From Effrenium voratum (lineage: Eukaryota > Sar > Dinophyceae > Suessiales > Symbiodiniaceae), in NCBI GenBank assembly GCA_963377175.1, contig CAUJNA010003789.1:275266-339265 (forward strand): a DNA stretch of 64,000 bases, in the 5' to 3' direction. Below are positions 20,371 to 30,395 of the stretch, in pieces (within the stretch, counting starts at the first letter, position 1; the number at the start of each line of letters is the position of its first letter). The position numbers and the translations under genes were made by a program. The notes below the pieces were generated by a model. It did no database searches, was not told where the DNA came from, and saw only the letters and a program-made list of their open reading frames with translations.

Positions 20371-20520
20371 GTCCCAGTAGTGCCCTTGTACCCATTTTTT
20401 GGGGGTACCAAAATCAACAAAACAGAGAAACAGCACCCTTATTCGGAGGACCTAGGGTTCCCCTACTGAAACAGACTACAGCAAAAAGGGTGCCCTAAAA
20501 TTTAGCCTCTCTACACCTAG
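20371..20520 (+). mobile_element. A-family introner-like element with internal duplication (A3)
   Basis: Starts GTCCCAGTAGTGCCCTTGTA and ends CTCTCTACACCTAG, immediately before a strong exon. The interior holds two copies of the body (ACCAAAATCAACAAAACAGA / CCCCTACTGAAACAGACTAC) with an internal GGAGGACCTAG between. As a GT-AG intron it would be 150 nt. Confidence 0.75.
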
Positions 20521-20635
20521 CCTCAAAGCGGAAGGAGCGGGTGGCGCGGCACCGCCTGGGCCCGGTGATCCGGGCCGAGCTGCGGCGGCTGCTGGCGGAG
20601 GCCAAGGAGAGAGGCGCGGAACGTGGACGGGAGTG
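20521..20635 (+). CDS. Well-bounded internal exon, basic coiled-coil-like
   Basis: Starts right after the CTAG of element A3 and ends GAGTG|GTACGTG, the same donor as the exon at 9403. The 115-nt exon in its GC3-rich frame reads SKRKERVARHRLGPVIRAEL then RRLLAEAKERGAERGREW. It is strongly charged and helical. If the upstream frame ...SRKGGSLLWPLL is coding, its one leftover G plus CC from this exon would keep the frame. Family not recognised. Confidence 0.65.
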
Positions 20636-21238
20636 GTACGTGTTTTTTGCTTAAGAATGCAGAGTTGCAGGGTTCCGCTTTTTGCCTACCGCAAGGTAGA
20701 CCTAAACCCCGTTTCCCTTTTGGGGAAATCAACAACCCCTGGGTTTAAGTCGAAAAAGCGGAATGTCCCCCTTAGAACCTGGTGGTTCCCAGCCATCCGG
20801 TTCCTTAGCTTTTTGGATCTTTTTAGTTGTTTAGTGGGGCCATTTCACCCACTTTTTGCCGGGGATCTGAGGACAGCCCAGAAAAAGGGGACCTCCAAAA
20901 GCGACCGAAGAAAAAAGGGACACCACCAGTCAACTGCCACTCTAAGGCTGAACCATTGGCTGAAAATGTTGGTTGTTTTTTCCCCCTGCTGGTTTTGAAG
21001 GGAATTTATCACCACTGCACATATTCATTTTGTCCCAGGGGACTTGAGCAAACGGAGGGGTAGCAGAACTGTGGTAAATAAAAGACACACGGTTACGGGG
21101 AGATGCAGTAACCCATGGTGGTTCCTGTTGTTGGCAAAGGTTGGTAAGCTTTGGACGCAGAAAGGGGGAATGATAGAAGGCGTACAATAGACGTATTTGG
21201 CAAAGAGTTTGGATGTTTCTTGGGAATCCACGCAAGAT
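20636..21238. repeat. H and G family copies
   Basis: H copy at 20785-20945. G copy at 20978-21060 (GCTGGTTTTGAAGGGAATTT, ATCACCACTG, CAGGGGACTTGAGCAAAC). No exon between them. Confidence 0.6.
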
Positions 21239-21375
21239 GTGAGCCACAATCAACACCCGGGTAGATGAAGGTTAGTAAGGGACAATGCCAGCCAGAAACA
21301 GCTGCGGCCGCCTTTGTATCTCCTTACATGGTTCTAGGTCGACCATTTTAGTACCGGGTTTGGATTGTGACTCAC
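21239..21375. mobile_element. F-family TIR element (F1)
   Basis: Left GTGAGCCACAATCAACACCC and right ACCGGGTTTGGATTGTGACTCAC form about 20-bp terminal inverted repeats. The body carries GTAGATGAAGGTTAGTAAGG and GGTCGACCATTTTA. Close copies at 39996-40122 and 40939-41072. Confidence 0.8.
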
Positions 21376-22138
21376 GTGAGCTGTGGTGGTTACCTCACTC
21401 TTCACCCTCTAACCACCAACGGCACATCTGAGCCCCTTCCCTCTCAAAAAAATACCCCCTCAAACATGCGGGTTCCCTCAAAAAGACGCGCCCACGTCGA
21501 CGCCGGTCTATGTTTTGTTCGAGCTGATCCCATGGCATGCAACAAGGCGACTGGGATCCGCTCGAAGAAACGACACCCGGGTTGGCCTGTAAAAGCCTAA
21601 GCCTGATCAAGTATTCCAGAGGTTGATCCATTGTTTTTTAGAAACCAGCTGTTTCCCTAGGTTTTGATGGTTTCCTGAAAAGAAGGATCCCGGGAAAGAA
21701 TGGGGAGGGTAGCCCTAGAAGTATGCTCCTAGCCACATTGCCATAGACATAGCAGAGAAATGGCCCCATTCAACTACTTTCCGCAAGCCCAGAAGCCTTC
21801 AAACGTTTTTCTGCAACCAAGCACAGAAGCGGGCAGGGTGGTGTTGGGGTTGGTTCAGGGTCGGCTCAGAGTTCGTTCAGGGTTGTTTGGGAAACTGAAA
21901 ACCACACCCTCACCTCCAAACCCAACTACCACTCACGAGGGAAGCTGACAAAAGCCTTTCATTCTCGGGGTACCTTCCCCATTCTTTCCAGGGATCCTTC
22001 TTTCTAGAAAACCTCCAGAAACCCAGGGAACACGGCCGGCTTTCCGGCTTTTGGAAGGAAGGATTGAACAGAATGGACAAGGAATCAACCAAACATAACC
22101 AACCCCAACCACGAGGGAAGCTGACAAGAGCCTTTCAG
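21376..22138. repeat. Intron-like DNA with I-family copies in both orientations
   Basis: A forward I-type copy at about 21640-21720 (CAGCTGTTTCCCTAGG, AAAGAATGG) and an inverted one at 21960-22080 (CCATTCTTTCCAGGGATCC). GGGTTCGTTCAGGG-like short repeats at 21840-21890. No gene seen. Confidence 0.5.
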
Positions 22139-22196
22139 AGGCCGAGCCGTGCTCTTCCTGGTGGGCGGAGACCATCCCATCGACCTAGTGCAGAAG
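22139..22196 (+). CDS. Short internal exon, unknown
   Basis: Acceptor CCTTTCAG and donor CAGAAG|GTGTGG bound 58 nt. The GC3-rich frame encodes GRAVLFLVGGDHPIDLVQK. A hydrophobic beta-like strand (AVLFLVGG) followed by DHP is suggestive of a nucleotide- or metal-binding fold but too short to assign. Confidence 0.55.
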
Positions 22197-22286
22197 GTGT
22201 GGCCTGAAGCGCAAGAAATCGGCGCTTCCCTTGGGCGGTGGGAAATCATCGCTGGCCGTTTCATGGTGGTTGGGAAACATGTTTCT

Positions 22287-22376
22287 TTTTTTTGCTTATT
22301 GTGGTTTAGTGGGAAACCCCACTGAACTGCTAAAAATTAGATTTATGCTCCCCTTCCAACGTCAACCAAGGTTTAT
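22287..22376 (+). repeat. L-family interspersed repeat, second copy
   Basis: TTTGCTTATTGTGGTTTAGT, GGGAAACCCCACTGAACTGC and CTCCCCTTCCAACGTCAACC in the same order and spacing as at 16013-16099. Confidence 0.65.
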
Positions 22377-24500
22377 GCTTTTCCTTTTGGTTTGATGTTG
22401 AGAGTGGATTTCTTAAGGCACATGGAAGGAGCCAAGGAAAGAGAGACCCTCCTTGCATTTTTGTTGGGTCTCCGTTTGTTTTTGGGGGGAAAAGCACTTA
22501 CCGCTTGGTGTGTCAACATTAATTCACCCTCGAAATGGACGGATTATTCATGTTTGTTAGAACCGTCCCAGGGATCCAGCAAGTTTGACATCTTCGCTCG
22601 GCATTTTTCGTCTGTGTGTGTGTGTGTGCGTGAGTCACCAATAAAAGGGGATGAACCATGCCGTTTGAGCTGCAACCATGGTGACGAACCTTTGAGGAGG
22701 CTGCTGCGTGTGTTGGAGTGGGTACGGTGATACCTGGGAATAGCTCAGTGTTTGTTTCACAACAATTGCTTTACTCTCGGTTTTGACTGCGTTCGCAGGT
22801 AGAGCGTCCCAATGTTCAGCACTGCCGCGCTTTTTTTCGGGGGATCAACCTCGGGATGGAACAAGCAATGTGAGCTGTTTGACGTGAGCAATTGGATGAA
22901 TACATTCAAAGTTAGCACTGCAGTGGTCTACCTAGTTTGTTTTGAAGCACCAGTACTTGAGCTCTAAGTTCCAACTTAGCAAGTTGGAACTTTTGTGTTG
23001 CAACCATAGGCACAGAAACAACATTTGTCATGCTTACGACTTGCAACTGATGACCTAATGTGTGGAGGGGGGGGGTCCCATGTCAGAGAGAATCCGGAGC
23101 ACTTTGGAGGGCAACCCGCATTTAATCCATCAGGCCGATCTGGGGTCGACACACACAGACACACACACACACACACTTAGTGAGTGGCTCCATTTTTTTG
23201 TTCAGCAAGTTTGCCAACCTTCCCAGGGTTTTCGTGTAAACTTTTCACAGTTGTATATTTGGGCTGTTCAAAGGCAATCCGTTTCTTAGGGGTTTGGTCC
23301 ACTTTGTAGTGGTTTCTTTGTAGGGATCAAGGAAAATCGGATTGGCCCAGCCCATTTAGAACAGCCCAGCTTGGGTTAAGAATCCAAGTGGCCTAGGTAT
23401 TTGCAGCCCTGGTTCACCTCCATCGGCGGCTTGAGGTGTGGGTGGCCGGGCAGCAAGCAGCAAGCGGCAAGCCGAAATGATTGTTCCTTCCCTTCAAAGC
23501 CCTAAATGCTACCCTGTTGCATTGCCCCCCACCTCACTCTTTTGGATGAAACTGGGGGTTCCTCAAAAAAGAACATGCTTTGGTTCGAAGTGGGTGCTCG
23601 AAGTGGCGTCACCGCTATGAAGAACCTCCCAGAGGTTCTCACCGGAGGCATCTGTCGGGGCCAGAATGGCGTTGTTTTGGCCTGCTTGCAGGCCAGGGGA
23701 AACTCTGGGAAAGGGAGATGGGGGTGAATATTTGAATTCCAATAGACCTGGTTTCCTTCCCATGGCAACTCATTTCGTGGTGCCAGGGTATGAATTTTGA
23801 AAGGGGACCAAAATGATCTTGCTCGGGGTTGTGGGATCAAGGGGGTTCTGTGACACAAGGGAATCACCTCTTTATCCGGGTTAGTCTGTGGGAGGCCCTT
23901 TTTGTTGTATCACAGTGGCTTTAATGGGCATCAGACTCGTTGGGATTCATGTCCACCACTTTGGAGTCTTGCCATCTTGCTCAGGATGGCTACCCTCCAA
24001 GTAACATGGAACCTGACAGAGGATCCCAAGAGGAAATTTGTCTTTTACAAGACCCCTGTCAGGTTCCACGTTAATTGGGAGGGTATGGCAAGGGCAAGCA
24101 ATTCTGCTCTGGGCCCCGCGAGATATGCATCGAGGTCACCTGGGTACGGGATGGTCATCACCCTTGTAGCAGGGGCTTCAGACAAACCAGGGACCATGAC
24201 CAGTCCCTGCAACTGGTGCTGCGTTTTGATTTGACCACCCGCAGCCGCCTCCTGTTTGTTTAGAGGATCATTTCCGACATGTGCTCAGAGCTAGCCCTTG
24301 GTCACCCACGATGCCGCTCAAATTGACTGTGGAAGGACAACATCCTGCACTAGTTGGTAGATGGTTTATCCAATTTGTCGATTGGGTTGCCTCCATCTCG
24401 ACTGCTGCCACAGTTTGATGGCGAACTCACCTGGCGGTAATCGAGCTCAGCATGACGTAGGTCCTTCATTTGGGGTTCCAACTCTTGTTTCAGGTATTGA
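22377..24500. other. No confident gene; microsatellites
   Basis: (GT)n at 22613-22630 and (AC)n at 23147-23177. E-related fragments at 23740-23790 (GGTTTCCTTCCCATGGCAAC) and 23935-23975. The plus frame 22392-22730 has no coding bias. Confidence 0.4.
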
Positions 24501-24660
24501 AAAGGTGATCCAACTTAGGCTCGCCCAATGACCCCTAAATGCACCCGTTTTGCGGGTGGTTTAAAGTGAAGCGGCGGGCGGGGGGGATACCCTCAGGAAA
24601 GACGAGCCACCCTTTCAGGACTCACCAAATAATATGCGCACATGTGTGTCGTAATGTTGA
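24501..24660 (+). repeat. K-family repeat
   Basis: GGCTCGCCCAATGACCCC, GGGGGGATACCCTCAGGAAA, GACGAGCCACCC and AGGACTCACCAAATAATATG. A related segment is at 60580-60720, following the tandem B units. Confidence 0.6.
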
Positions 24661-24735
24661 CCCCTTATCAATCAACCCCAGTTGATTAATAGGGGGGGTG
24701 TTCCCTTCCAAGAGTGGTCTGATTTCCCACCGAAA
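24655..24735 (+). mobile_element. D-family element, partial (D2)
   Basis: TAATGTTGACCCC start, CCAGTTGATTAATAGGGGGG, TGTTCCCTTCCAAGAGTGG. The right TIR TCAACATTA is not found. Confidence 0.65.
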
Positions 24736-24904
24736 ACCCAGTTGGCCGCCCCCACCGCCCCCATTCATATGGGGTCAACCGTACGCGTCGGGTATCGTGT
24801 TTCTTCGGTTGACTCCCACCCCCCCCAACCAAGCCCAGGATGTGAATATCAACCGGGGGTTGGATCGATCAGAAAATGGGGTCGGGTGCTCGACTCGGCT
24901 CCAG

Positions 24905-25022
24905 GTACTTCCGCTGGAAGCAGTCCACGGAGGCCGACTGGGAGCCGCCCAAGCTCATGGGCCAGAAGCGAGCCCCTTGGCCCTGGTGTTGGAAAAAGGG
25001 CGGCGACGTGGCGCGAGCCATA
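24905..25022 (+). CDS. Candidate exon, Trp-rich
   Basis: Acceptor CGGCTCCAG; the plus frame with high G/C third positions reads YFRWKQSTEADWEPPKLMGQ then KRAPWPWCWKKGGDVARA. The segment up to KLMGQK is the most coding-like. A GT at 24985 could be an earlier donor. It lies after a D element and C-rich spacer. Product unknown. Confidence 0.5.
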
Positions 25023-26209
25023 CTGACAAAGCCGACCCCCTTTGATCAACAAGGCGATAAACCGCCCTTTTCGACCAGCGTCAGTTTCAGGCGTGACATG
25101 TTGTGTTTTTTATCGAACAAAGCAGCGACACAAAAATGAACAAGCACAAAAGTACGCTTACTGGCGACACGACGTTTGGGTTGTGGGTGGCTCGTCTCTT
25201 GGTTTTGGTTTGGAACCCCTGCCTTTTCTGGTGGTTTTCAAGAGAAATTAAAGGAAAACCAAAACCTTTTTGGAGGAGTACCCTAACAATGACATCCCCG
25301 AATGGAATGTCCCAAAATGGATTGACCTGGTAAATGGAAAAGTATACAACCACTTGCGTTTCATCTCTTGAATTTTGAGCCACACCCACGACCCGACAAA
25401 GGCAGCCTCCCAAACGGGAGCAAATCAATGGACACGAGGTTCAGCCAGGTGGCCTATTGTGAATTCGGGAGGCAAATGGGGGGGCTCTAAAATTTAGAAG
25501 AATTAGGGGACTGACTAGAATTATCATCTTTTTGTTTTTTTGAAACAAGTGGTTCTGACAGTGCCTCAAATGAACAGAAGGATTCCTTCCTCCATGCCAA
25601 CTTCAGCGTTGACTTTCTGGAGAGTAAATCTAAGTCTATTGGTGTGGCTTAAGCAGACTCGTCAAACCACAAGTCGTGACTATTTTTTGCAGGGATGGCT
25701 GGTTCCACGAAAGCATGGCCAGCATGCGAAGCCTCAAAGCACTGCTTGGAAGTTGCACTGTCAAAAATCCATCGACGCGAAGCTCCTGGAACGAACGGTG
25801 CACAGATGGCATGATTGGCAGTCATTACTCAAATTGCTTGGTATTTATATGGCCAGCAAGATGATATCCATTGTTGGTGGCAGGGAGGTTCAGCTACCCT
25901 ACGCCGCTTGCTGCCATCTTTCCAAATGGGTAGTTTTGGTAGGCGGCCCTTTGGTGGACATCGCCAACACATGGAGGTTTATGTCCACCACGCTTTTAGG
26001 AGGTGTTTGTCCGACTACAAGCTCATGGCCTAAATGGTTGACAAGTTGCATGTGCTTGAAAATGCCTCTACCTCCATTTTGCTTAAGGATATGTTTTGCT
26101 TTCCCTTGTTGGTTTTAAAAGGAATTTTATCACTACTGGACATATTTTTTTCCTGGTGTCTGAACCAAAAGGCAGTCTCTCGCCGCACGAGGTGATTTTT
26201 GGTCTGCAG
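25023..26209. other. O and G relics; possible decayed gene copy
   Basis: O-type relic at 25230-25400 (CCTGGTAAATGGAAAAGT, GAATTTTGAGCCACACCC). The plus frame 25540-26118 is 192 codons, but neighbouring frames carry equally plausible fragments such as RRPFGGHRQHMEVYVHHAFR, so it reads like a frameshifted old copy. G relic at 26100-26160 (TTGGTTTTAAAAGGAATTTT, ATCACTACTGGACAT). Confidence 0.35.
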
Positions 26210-26250
26210 CTTCCGTGACGTGCAGGACCAGAAGGGCAAACGGAGGCGCG
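26210..26250 (+). CDS. Micro-exon, basic
   Basis: Between acceptor TTTGGTCTGCAG and donor GGCGCG|GTGCTCG lie 41 nt, encoding FRDVQDQKGKRRR with G/C-rich third positions. The frame stays open 40 nt further. Short, but both splice sites are reasonable. Confidence 0.4.
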
Positions 26251-26285
26251 GTGCTCGCTCGTGTTCTGGCTCGGCAGAGGGGCTG

Positions 26286-26386
26286 CCAAATAATAGGGAT
26301 TCTATGGATTCTATCTCTAAACAACTTGATGTAGTATATGGGATTCTATGGGATTCTATGGCATTCTCTGGGGATTCTACTAACTT
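26286..26386 (+). repeat. GGATTCTATG short direct repeats
   Basis: Six copies of GATTCTA(T/C), several extended to GGGATTCTATG, interrupted by AACTTGATGTAGTATAT. Confidence 0.7.
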
Positions 26387-26615
26387 TTGTAGAGGTCTTA
26401 TGCTTCTAAGATGGATGAGGTTGAATTTAGATATACACGCTTTGCCTAGTATTGTTCGCTCCTCTTGGTTAAGCCTCGTGAGGGCCCCAAAGGGGGACCA
26501 CGTTCACTCCTTGCAGGCGATCTTTAATGGGAAAATATGTTGCAGAAGCTAAGCACGCTCTTTTGGGTTTTGGGAATGCAGGCATCAGTACATCGGTTCT
26601 CTCAAGACCATAATA

Positions 26616-26740
26616 CTGTGGATGAACGAAATCCACTTTGAAACCATGGTTGAAACCATACTGTTTGTTGGTATTTACAGGGAAATCATACTTCCAGGGT
26701 TTCTTAGGTGGTGCGAAATAGATTTCGCAACCATCCACAG
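26616..26740. mobile_element. E-family TIR element (E2, 125 bp)
   Basis: CTGTGGATGAACGAAATC at the left and GATTTCGCAACCATCCACAG at the right are terminal inverted repeats. Flanking ATA/TAT extends them to ATACTGTGGATG. The body carries TTGGTATTTACAGGGAAATC. Confidence 0.8.
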
Positions 26741-27235
26741 TATCCCTGACCGATTGCGAACATGGATGCCGTGCCGTGCCGTGAGGTTCGGTTCTTGCCA
26801 ATGGCTAGCTTGTTGCTCCTGAGTGGACTGGCGCGAGTTGGAGGCGTCCCTTTTCATCCTCTTTCCTCAGACCCTTTCTGGGGTTGACTTAGGATACTTT
26901 TTAAATTTAACCAGTGACTCAAAGTGAAACAAACAATAAAGTATGCATTCTATATCTGGGCCTAGCTCTAATCATGCTTTGAGAGGAGTTGTCCGTGACC
27001 TTGAAGCGCATCCACTCAGGCGGTAGGGCTTGCGCAATGCCTCCCGTAAGTCTGTGAAGTCGTTTGCCTTGAGGTCTGTGAAAGGGCAAGACATGTCCCG
27101 TTTGTGTCATGACCCTCTTGCCTCTCCAGGCATAGAAGACAGCTGTTTGGCGGACCTAGCATAGACTCTGCAGAGGTCCGTTCAGAGCGTTGGAACGTAT
27201 GCCAATCCGGGTATTTCAGGGAACCTCATATGGCT
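26741..27235. other. No gene seen
   Basis: Unremarkable sequence with short frames on both strands only. Confidence 0.45.
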
Positions 27236-27546
27236 GTGGGTTAAAATGAAACCACCAGGGGACCGCAGCTTTTAGTCCATGTTTCCTCTTACAAGGGTTC
27301 CATTTTGGTACCTATTTTTGACCCACAGCCATATGTGGCATTTGGGTCCTTTTAATTGCTCCTTTCCCGGGAGCAATTTTCTAGCCTTCTGACGGGGTCT
27401 TGGGAGCAACAGTAGTGAATACCTCACTGAGAATGCCGGGTTCCTATTTGGCTGTGGGTCAAAAATAGGTACCCAAAATGGAATCCTGGTAAATGGAAAC
27501 ATTCACCAAAACCTGCGGTTACCTGGTGGCTTAATTTTGACCCATC
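27236..27546. mobile_element. O element with about 97-bp terminal inverted repeats
   Basis: The left arm (27236-27335) contains GTGGGTTAAAATG, CCACCAGGGGACCGCAG and TTCCATTTTGGTACC; the right arm (27448-27546) contains the complements GGTACCCAAAATGGAA, CTGCGGTTACCTGGTGG and TTTTGACCC. The loop is about 112 bp. Arm relics occur at 9200-9290, 25230-25400 and 57980-58085. No transposase ORF. Confidence 0.75.
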
Positions 27547-28975
27547 CATTTATTCTCCTGCCGCCTTCCCTCCTCATGGTCCTCCTCAAACCCCCTTCAA
27601 GTTCCCTAACGGCAAGCTAGGGCAAAAACTCCCTGGTTGATGAACAGGGGGGGCCCATCACTTTTGCACGGAGAAACGCCGCCTATGTGTCCACCAAGTT
27701 GATTCCGCGGGTCCACGTTGCAGTGGCCAGAGGAGCAGAACCCACATGGGGGCAGTGAGCTTCGTGCTCCTTCGATAGGCTGCCGACTCCGATGGACTTG
27801 GCGGCCGAGCTGTTTTTTTCCCCCTGGGCCCAGCGCCCGGGATGGCCGATTTGGGCATAAGAAGGACAGAAAATTGCTCAAGGGTGTCAAGAAGTGGTTG
27901 GAAGCGAACAAGTCAAGCCTGGGGCAAATAGGCTAAAACCACCGAGCATTGCATTGCACGCACCATGTTCTGTCAGTGCGAAGTCGAAATCGGCCGGAGT
28001 TGCTGACGCAGCCCCAAGCATGTGTTTGTGCGTGCCAAGCACATCAAAATCAATCAGCACGTGCAAGCCCCTGCCAGGTCGAGCGTGAGCTCATGTATGC
28101 ATGAAATTAGGACTGCATGGAAAATTCATGCCCTGCTGGATGAATGCGCTTGCTTGGCTTGGGGCGCCCCAGTATTTACCTGAAGGAAACAAGTTCCCCA
28201 ACGTGCGCTGTTGATTCTTGGTGATGTATGTGGGGGTCAATCAACAGGTCCTTTACACGGGAGGAAAACCAGTAAAAAGCTGGTATTTCCCACTAAATGG
28301 GAAAAGTTACCCTGATTCAACCAACATATAGCCCTAGCAGATGTTTGGATCGTGTTTTTCCCCGAGGCAGCCTTGAGGGCGAACAGTTGGGAGGTCCAGT
28401 TGCCACTTCCCATGGCAGCCCTGACCAGCATGCAATCTATTCAGGGTTTATTTTCTGGCTTGGGTGCGACTTCTTCAAGAAAGAAGCAATGCCAAAGTTT
28501 GCACCTTTATCATAAGGTCTGAGTGCACACTTAATTGTGCAGGAGCATGGCGGAAAGGTGGCAAAAGCCAAAATTCCATCCCAAAAGGCTGTTTGAACTG
28601 CTGTATGTTGCTGCGCCGTGTCGACACTTGGGAATTTTCCAGCGTACTTTCAAGAATATACCCAAACATCAGAGGAGGACATTGTGGACATCATCTTAAT
28701 TACAAGTCTATGTCCATGACTGGTTCCAAACTTGACCCAATAAGCGAACCTTAGCTCGCATTCAGAGGTTGGGCGATTTGCCTCCGGGCGCATTCATGTG
28801 GGCCTCCTCCCGGGCTCCCATACTCGGAGCCCTGATTGTCGGAAGGCCATCTTGGGACGGAAGGTTTGGGCGGCTTCGCCAAGCGTGCACAGAAAAAAAT
28901 GCGGCAGAGAGGCGGGAGGAGCATCAGTTTTGATCTTAGATAGCTAGTGTTGACCTGTGATCATTTAAAGTAGCA
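27547..28975. other. No confident gene; M-type repeat
   Basis: At 28250-28325 a segment TATTTCCCACTAAATGGGAA then AAGTTACCCT, repeated at 29575-29625. Frames at 27606-27911 (minus) and 28464-28754 (plus) lack coding bias. Confidence 0.4.
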
Positions 28976-29410
28976 GTGAATCAGTCTCAGGAATCGACCC
29001 CAGCTGCCTTCGCACAGCAGAGAGTTGTTGCAGGGGGGAAGGCCTTGAAGAAGCAACAATTTGAGCAGAGTCTTGGAGCTTTTGGGGCATTCCGAGTCTG
29101 GATTCATGCCCTCCCAACGCAGTTCGCTGGCCATTGGCTGTTGACATGCATCCCCCCGAGCAACAGTGTCGGGGCCAATCAGACCAGCCTTCGCAGGAAA
29201 GTAGGGAGAGGCCACGCACACCTTATTCAGGAGGAAGGCATCGCAAGCGCAGGGAGTCTTTGGTTGGCGTTTCCGGGGTCCGGTGCAAATGTCCCGCTGG
29301 TGCGGACTTTGAGCGGAGAGCCAAGAGACACCCAGACTCGGCCAGTCCAATCTTTTGACCCTTGCGCCAAGCTTTCTGAGGCAAATTTGGGCCAACCTTT
29401 CCCCCGGTGA
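28976..29410 (+). CDS. Ambiguous 144-codon ORF
   Basis: A plus frame starting MNQSQESTPAAFAQQRVVAG and a minus frame of 166 codons (28961-29461) overlap almost completely. Base composition does not separate them and neither has a known motif. The plus frame is listed only because neighbouring exons are on plus. Confidence 0.2.
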   Translation: MNQSQESTPAAFAQQRVVAGGKALKKQQFEQSLGAFGAFRVWIHALPTQFAGHWLLTCIPPSNSVGANQTSLRRKVGRGHAHLIQEEGIASAGSLWLAFPGSGANVPLVRTLSGEPRDTQTRPVQSFDPCAKLSEANLGQPFPR

Positions 29411-29414
29411 ACAG

Positions 29415-29495
29415 GTCCAAGGCTTGCCTCGCTTTGCTCCGGTGCCGCGCCAGGGGTCCATGCCTGCCTCGCTGGACGAGGGTGCTCTCTACCCA
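29415..29495 (+). CDS. Candidate 81-nt exon
   Basis: Acceptor CCCCCGGTGAACAG and donor TACCCA|GTAGGC enclose exactly 27 codons: VQGLPRFAPVPRQGSMPASL then DEGALYP. Followed by a G-rich tract (29510-29540), as at other exons. Unknown product. Confidence 0.45.
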
Positions 29496-30395
29496 GTAGG
29501 CCTGCAAAAGGGGGGGGGGAAGGGGAGGGGGGAGGCGGCCAATGTGTGCGGGAAGGCCAAAAGGGTTCTTTACATGGGATGACCAAGATGATACTTCCCA
29601 CTAAATGGGAAAGTTACCCTTGGTCATTTGAGGCCCAGGAATATTGATCAACCCCCATGCGTAGGCGGGGAAAACGCCATCGATCGAACATGAATTTGTG
29701 GGGGGGTGATCCGCAGAAATGTGGGCGTGTCATATTCTTGACCCCCCCCTCCTCAATCCACAACGATTGGCAATTAGGCCAACATTGGAGTGTATGGGAC
29801 TGACCTCGCATCAGGGAAGCCATCATGTCAACGTTGGAACATGGGCAGTTGGGTTCCTCAAAGTGACCATGTCTGGAGGTTCTCTAAACCTCATTTTGTT
29901 GGGAGTGGGTTTCATTTCACATTTGATGTTATTATCGGAATTATAAACCCGCCCCCCCCCCCCCCCCCGCAGAAGGTCCAACCTCGCAATTGGGCCGGGA
30001 ATTCGGTTTTTGCCGCGTGCGCCATATTGATTAGGGGTGGTCTGGGAGGCCCGCGCCAGAGTTTGGAATTGTTTGAACGTGGCTTAGTACTCGGTGGCAT
30101 GATACTGAATTGGATACATTTGGGTTTGTCTTGTTTTTGAGGGTTTTTTGTGGTTCCAAAGGGAAACAAATAGGACAACCAGCATTTTGGGGGGAGTGGT
30201 GGGTCCTTTGAGAGTGTCGGTGATGGCGATGGACGGTTCAGGGCTGGAAAGCCGCTTTGCGTACCTCTTCGACTCCCCGCCGCTCGGCATAGGATTTCTG
30301 GACATATTTTAGTGCCTCCGGCTCAGGCCGCCGACATTACAGGCCTGCTTTCTTATTTGCGTCCCTTTGGAATTGTCCCCTTGCCCTTCCCCTCT
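29496..30395. other. No gene seen; poly-C tract
   Basis: G-rich 29508-29535; M-type repeat near 29575-29625; C-run 29950-29968. No GC3-rich frame. Confidence 0.45.
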
